A DNA stretch of 7,276 bases, taken from assembly GCA_041485845.1 (NCBI GenBank), contig JBGPKH010000469.1:1-7276 (forward strand), given 5' to 3'. Below the pieces are notes generated by a model. That model did no database searches. It was not told the origin of the DNA and saw nothing but the letters and a program-made list of their open reading frames with translations. The translations under genes were made by a program, and so were the position numbers. Below, piece by piece: positions 5,414 to 7,276 of the stretch. This DNA is from OMOG01 sp041485845. GTDB taxonomy: Bacteria; Acidobacteriota; Terriglobia; Bryobacterales; Bryobacteraceae. Within the stretch, counting starts at the first letter, position 1; each line of letters starts with the position of its first letter.

Positions 5414-6285
5414 GGCGGGCCACAATCTTGCTCGCGCTGCTCCCCATGCTAGGTCTGGCGCAGCGCCGCGATCGGGAATGGCGCGACTGGCGCGTGCAGG
5501 ATCAGGAGACCATCAAGCGCAACTTCGATGTGACCGCCGGCTCGGGTCCGGCCAAGCTGCTGGTGGACAACATCAGCGGCTTTGTGCACGTCACCGGGTA
5601 CTCGGGCAAGGAAGTTCAGGTGAGCGTGCAGAAGCACATCGGCGCCGATTCAAATGAAGCCCTGGCCGAGGCGAAGCGCGACGTCAAGCTCGACATGTCG
5701 CAACAGGGCAACTACGTCCGGCTCTATGTGGACGGCCCCTTCCGCAACCACGGCGGCGTGAATTACCGGGGCGACGACTACTACGGATACCGCGTGATCC
5801 TGGATTACGAAATCCAGGTTCCCGCGGCCACCGAGCTGGTTCTGAAGACCATCAATTCGGGGGAAATCGAAGTCAAGAAGACCACCGGCGATTTCGAGAT
5901 CGACGGCCTCAACGGCGGCATCGACATGCAGGAGGTCTCAGGCTCGGGCAAGGTCCGCACGCTCAACGGACCGGTGAAGGTATCGTTCAGCAAGAACCCG
6001 TCGAAGAACACGGAATTCCGCACGCTGAACGGCAAGATGGACGTCTACTTTCAGCCGGGGCTGAATGCCGACTTGAACTTCCATACGCTCAACGGCGGCA
6101 TCTACACGGATTTCGACATCACGACCCGCCCGTCGCGAACCACCGCCAGCGGGGAGAACGTGAACGGCAAATTTGTATATCGCTCGGACCGCCGATCGAT
6201 GGAGGCGCGGACCGGCGCCGGTGGACCGGAACTGACGTTTAACGCCCTGAACGGCGCCATCCGGCTGCACTCGAAAAGTTTTTGA
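5410..6285 (+). CDS. exported DUF4097-like beta-repeat protein (first copy)
   Basis: Starts at GTG 5410, which overlaps the anti-sigma stop as GTGA. GGAGG (5398-5402) stands 7 nt upstream, a strong ribosome site. The 291-residue product has a signal peptide (MRRATILLALLPMLGLA, cut probably before Q18). A region of about 100 residues precedes a series of short beta units marked by the tripeptide LNG at 167-169, 185-187, 206-208, 227-229 and 280-282, with spacing of 18-21 residues except the last. Units such as DGLNGGIDM, RTLNGPVKV, RTLNGKMDV and HTLNGGIYT are typical of the DUF4097 / putative adhesin family, thought to form a right-handed beta-helix-like stack. The likely location is periplasmic or surface. 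DUF4097 proteins often sit beside envelope-stress regulators; their molecular role is not established. The gene most likely belongs to the sigma operon. Confidence 0.88.
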   Translation: MRRATILLALLPMLGLAQRRDREWRDWRVQDQETIKRNFDVTAGSGPAKLLVDNISGFVHVTGYSGKEVQVSVQKHIGADSNEALAEAKRDVKLDMSQQGNYVRLYVDGPFRNHGGVNYRGDDYYGYRVILDYEIQVPAATELVLKTINSGEIEVKKTTGDFEIDGLNGGIDMQEVSGSGKVRTLNGPVKVSFSKNPSKNTEFRTLNGKMDVYFQPGLNADLNFHTLNGGIYTDFDITTRPSRTTASGENVNGKFVYRSDRRSMEARTGAGGPELTFNALNGAIRLHSKSF

Positions 6286-6305
6286 CTTTCTAAAAGGACA
6301 TTCCG

Positions 6306-7112
6306 ATGAAACGAACTCCGGCCCTCCCGGGCCTCACACTAATCGTCTGCGCGCTGGCTTGCGCTCAAGACACCACGGGCAACCGCGTGGTGGTGCCCGC
6401 CAGAAATACCACTCATCCGCGGGTGGTCAACGCGGCCTCGACTCACGGCTCGATCACGGTGAAGACCTACAACGGCAAAGAAGTCATTGTCGAGACGCCG
6501 CCTTCCATCCGGGCCGGCCGCGGTGGCGACGACCGCACCGTGGACGGCCTGAAGCGCATCGACCTGCCGTCACGCGGCCTGGTGGTCGAAGAAGAGGACA
6601 ACGTGGTCACCATCCGCGCCAGCACTCCCGGACCGGAGAACCTGGTGATCAGCGTGCCCGCCGACACCTCGCTGCACCTCAGGTCCACTCATGGACACGT
6701 CGAAGCGGACGGTGTCCACGGCGAGGTGGAAGCCACCAGCACCAATGGCCGCGTGGCGCTCACCAACATTTCTGGGACCGTGGTGGCCAACTCCACAAAT
6801 GGCTCGATCAAGGTGACCATGGATCGCGTCGACCCCGGCAAGCCCATGTCGTTCAGCACCACCAACGGCAGCATCGACGTCACGCTCCCCGGCGACACCA
6901 AAGCCAACCTGAAACTCCGCGCGGTTCGCGGCTCCATCTGGAGCGACTTCGAGATGAAGCTGAGCGGCGGCCAGCCGGCCACCACGAACGCCACCGGCGA
7001 TACCCGCTTCCGCGTGGAATTCGACCGTACGGTATACGGCAATATCAACGGCGGCGGCACGGAATCGAGCTTCTACACGGTCAACGGCCGCATCATTATT
7101 CGCAAGAAGTAG
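6306..7112 (+). CDS. exported DUF4097-like beta-repeat protein (second copy)
   Basis: A 268-residue protein whose ATG follows AAGGA (6294-6298) at 7 nt and lies 20 bp after the first DUF4097-like gene, so it is probably cotranscribed. The signal peptide MKRTPALPGLTLIVCALACA ends in ACA, favouring signal peptidase I cleavage before Q21. C19 is preceded by ALA, a poor lipobox, so lipidation is possible but not favoured. Repeats carry the core (S/T)xxG(S/R/H)(I/V): STHGSI 45-50, STHGHV 127-132, STNGRV 145-150, STNGSI 163-168, TTNGSI 185-190, AVRGSI 206-211 and TVNGRI 258-263. The steps of 18-22 residues in the middle match the first copy, but the consensus differs (STNG rather than LNG), so the two are diverged paralogues or different specificities. 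The C-terminus ends NGRIIIRKK. The molecular function is unknown; a periplasmic or surface stack is inferred. Confidence 0.87.
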   Translation: MKRTPALPGLTLIVCALACAQDTTGNRVVVPARNTTHPRVVNAASTHGSITVKTYNGKEVIVETPPSIRAGRGGDDRTVDGLKRIDLPSRGLVVEEEDNVVTIRASTPGPENLVISVPADTSLHLRSTHGHVEADGVHGEVEATSTNGRVALTNISGTVVANSTNGSIKVTMDRVDPGKPMSFSTTNGSIDVTLPGDTKANLKLRAVRGSIWSDFEMKLSGGQPATTNATGDTRFRVEFDRTVYGNINGGGTESSFYTVNGRIIIRKK

Positions 7113-7139
7113 CGTGGGACAGGCTTCAGCCTGTCGCTA
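7110..7139. repeat. palindrome overlapping the last stop codon
   Basis: GACAGGCT-TC-AGCCTGTC (7118-7135) is a perfect 8-bp inverted repeat around TC, best folded as a 7-bp stem with loop TTCA. It is extended by TAGC (7110-7113, including the TAG stop) pairing with GCTA (7136-7139), with GTGG bulged on the 5' side. It has no U-run, so it is not a classical intrinsic terminator; it may stabilise the mRNA end or be a REP-like dispersed palindrome. Confidence 0.6.
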
Positions 7140-7276
7140 GAATCTGGACACGAAGCTTTTCCCTCCCGTTGGCCCGCAGCCTTCGGCCAAATCAGACCGG
7201 AAACTCATTTTACCCCTTGGATGCACCAGGCGGAGTGGCGGAGTCCGCTGACGGCCGCGGCTCGGTTTCGAATGCC
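7140..7276. other. non-coding tail with hairpin and short tandem repeat
   Basis: No convincing gene lies after the DUF4097 pair. The stretch holds a second inverted repeat, TTGGCC (7169-7174) with GGCCAA (7185-7190), and a perfect tandem pair of GGCGGAGT (7229-7236 and 7237-7244). An ATG at 7221 opens a frame (MHQAEWRSPLTAA...) that runs off the window edge; without a Shine-Dalgarno it is not called as a gene. Confidence 0.5.

Noticed and set aside
7229..7276. 5' part of a tRNA (D-loop-like and TTTCGAAT segments)
   Set aside because: The D-loop GG is replaced by CC, the stems do not pair, and no anticodon stem can be closed before the window ends.
7137..7276. - strand frame open from the right edge to 7137
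   Set aside because: Only about 46 codons, running through two hairpins, with no ribosome site or domain; more likely spacer DNA.

Overview
The window is a GC-rich bacterial chromosome segment with tightly packed genes on the + strand and one gene on the - strand. I infer a Gram-negative soil-type bacterium, most likely Acidobacteriota of the Solibacter/Bryobacter kind. The reasons are an outer-membrane barrel-like protein, an ECF sigma / zinc-finger anti-sigma operon with two DUF4097-type proteins, and palindromic intergenic DNA. No rRNA or other strict phylogenetic marker is present, so this placement is an inference.

Left part (3-2677, all +): the 3' end of a single-pass membrane protein, a complete short-type citrate synthase (gltA/citZ type), a 90-residue four-cysteine zinc-ribbon-like protein of unknown function 19 bp downstream, a possible 43-codon small ORF, and a class I SAM-dependent methyltransferase. 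Citrate synthase is the only gene here with a firm metabolic role (TCA cycle entry).

Middle (2750-4034): a convergent - strand gene for an exported, proline-rich, probable outer-membrane beta-barrel protein. It is followed by a 331-bp divergent intergenic region (3704-4034). This region holds an AT-rich stretch upstream of the barrel gene, a 7-bp-arm palindrome, and a striking inverted-repeat element. The arms of that element are heptameric G-run and C-run tracts able to form G-quadruplexes, and one arm stops 8 bp before an ECF-like -35 motif.

Right part (4035-7112, all +): a compact operon. An ECF sigma factor, probably starting at a CTG codon, overlaps (ATGA) a membrane anti-sigma factor. 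The anti-sigma factor has an N-terminal zinc finger, one transmembrane helix and an unusual C-terminal HEAT-repeat region. It overlaps (GTGA) an exported DUF4097-like beta-repeat protein, followed 20 bp later by a second, divergent DUF4097-like protein. I infer a cell-envelope sensing module: the anti-sigma factor holds the sigma factor at the inner membrane, the extracytoplasmic HEAT region could receive the signal, and the two repeat proteins could be output or sensor partners. The operon ends in a palindrome that includes the last stop codon, then about 160 bp of hairpin-rich DNA with no convincing gene.
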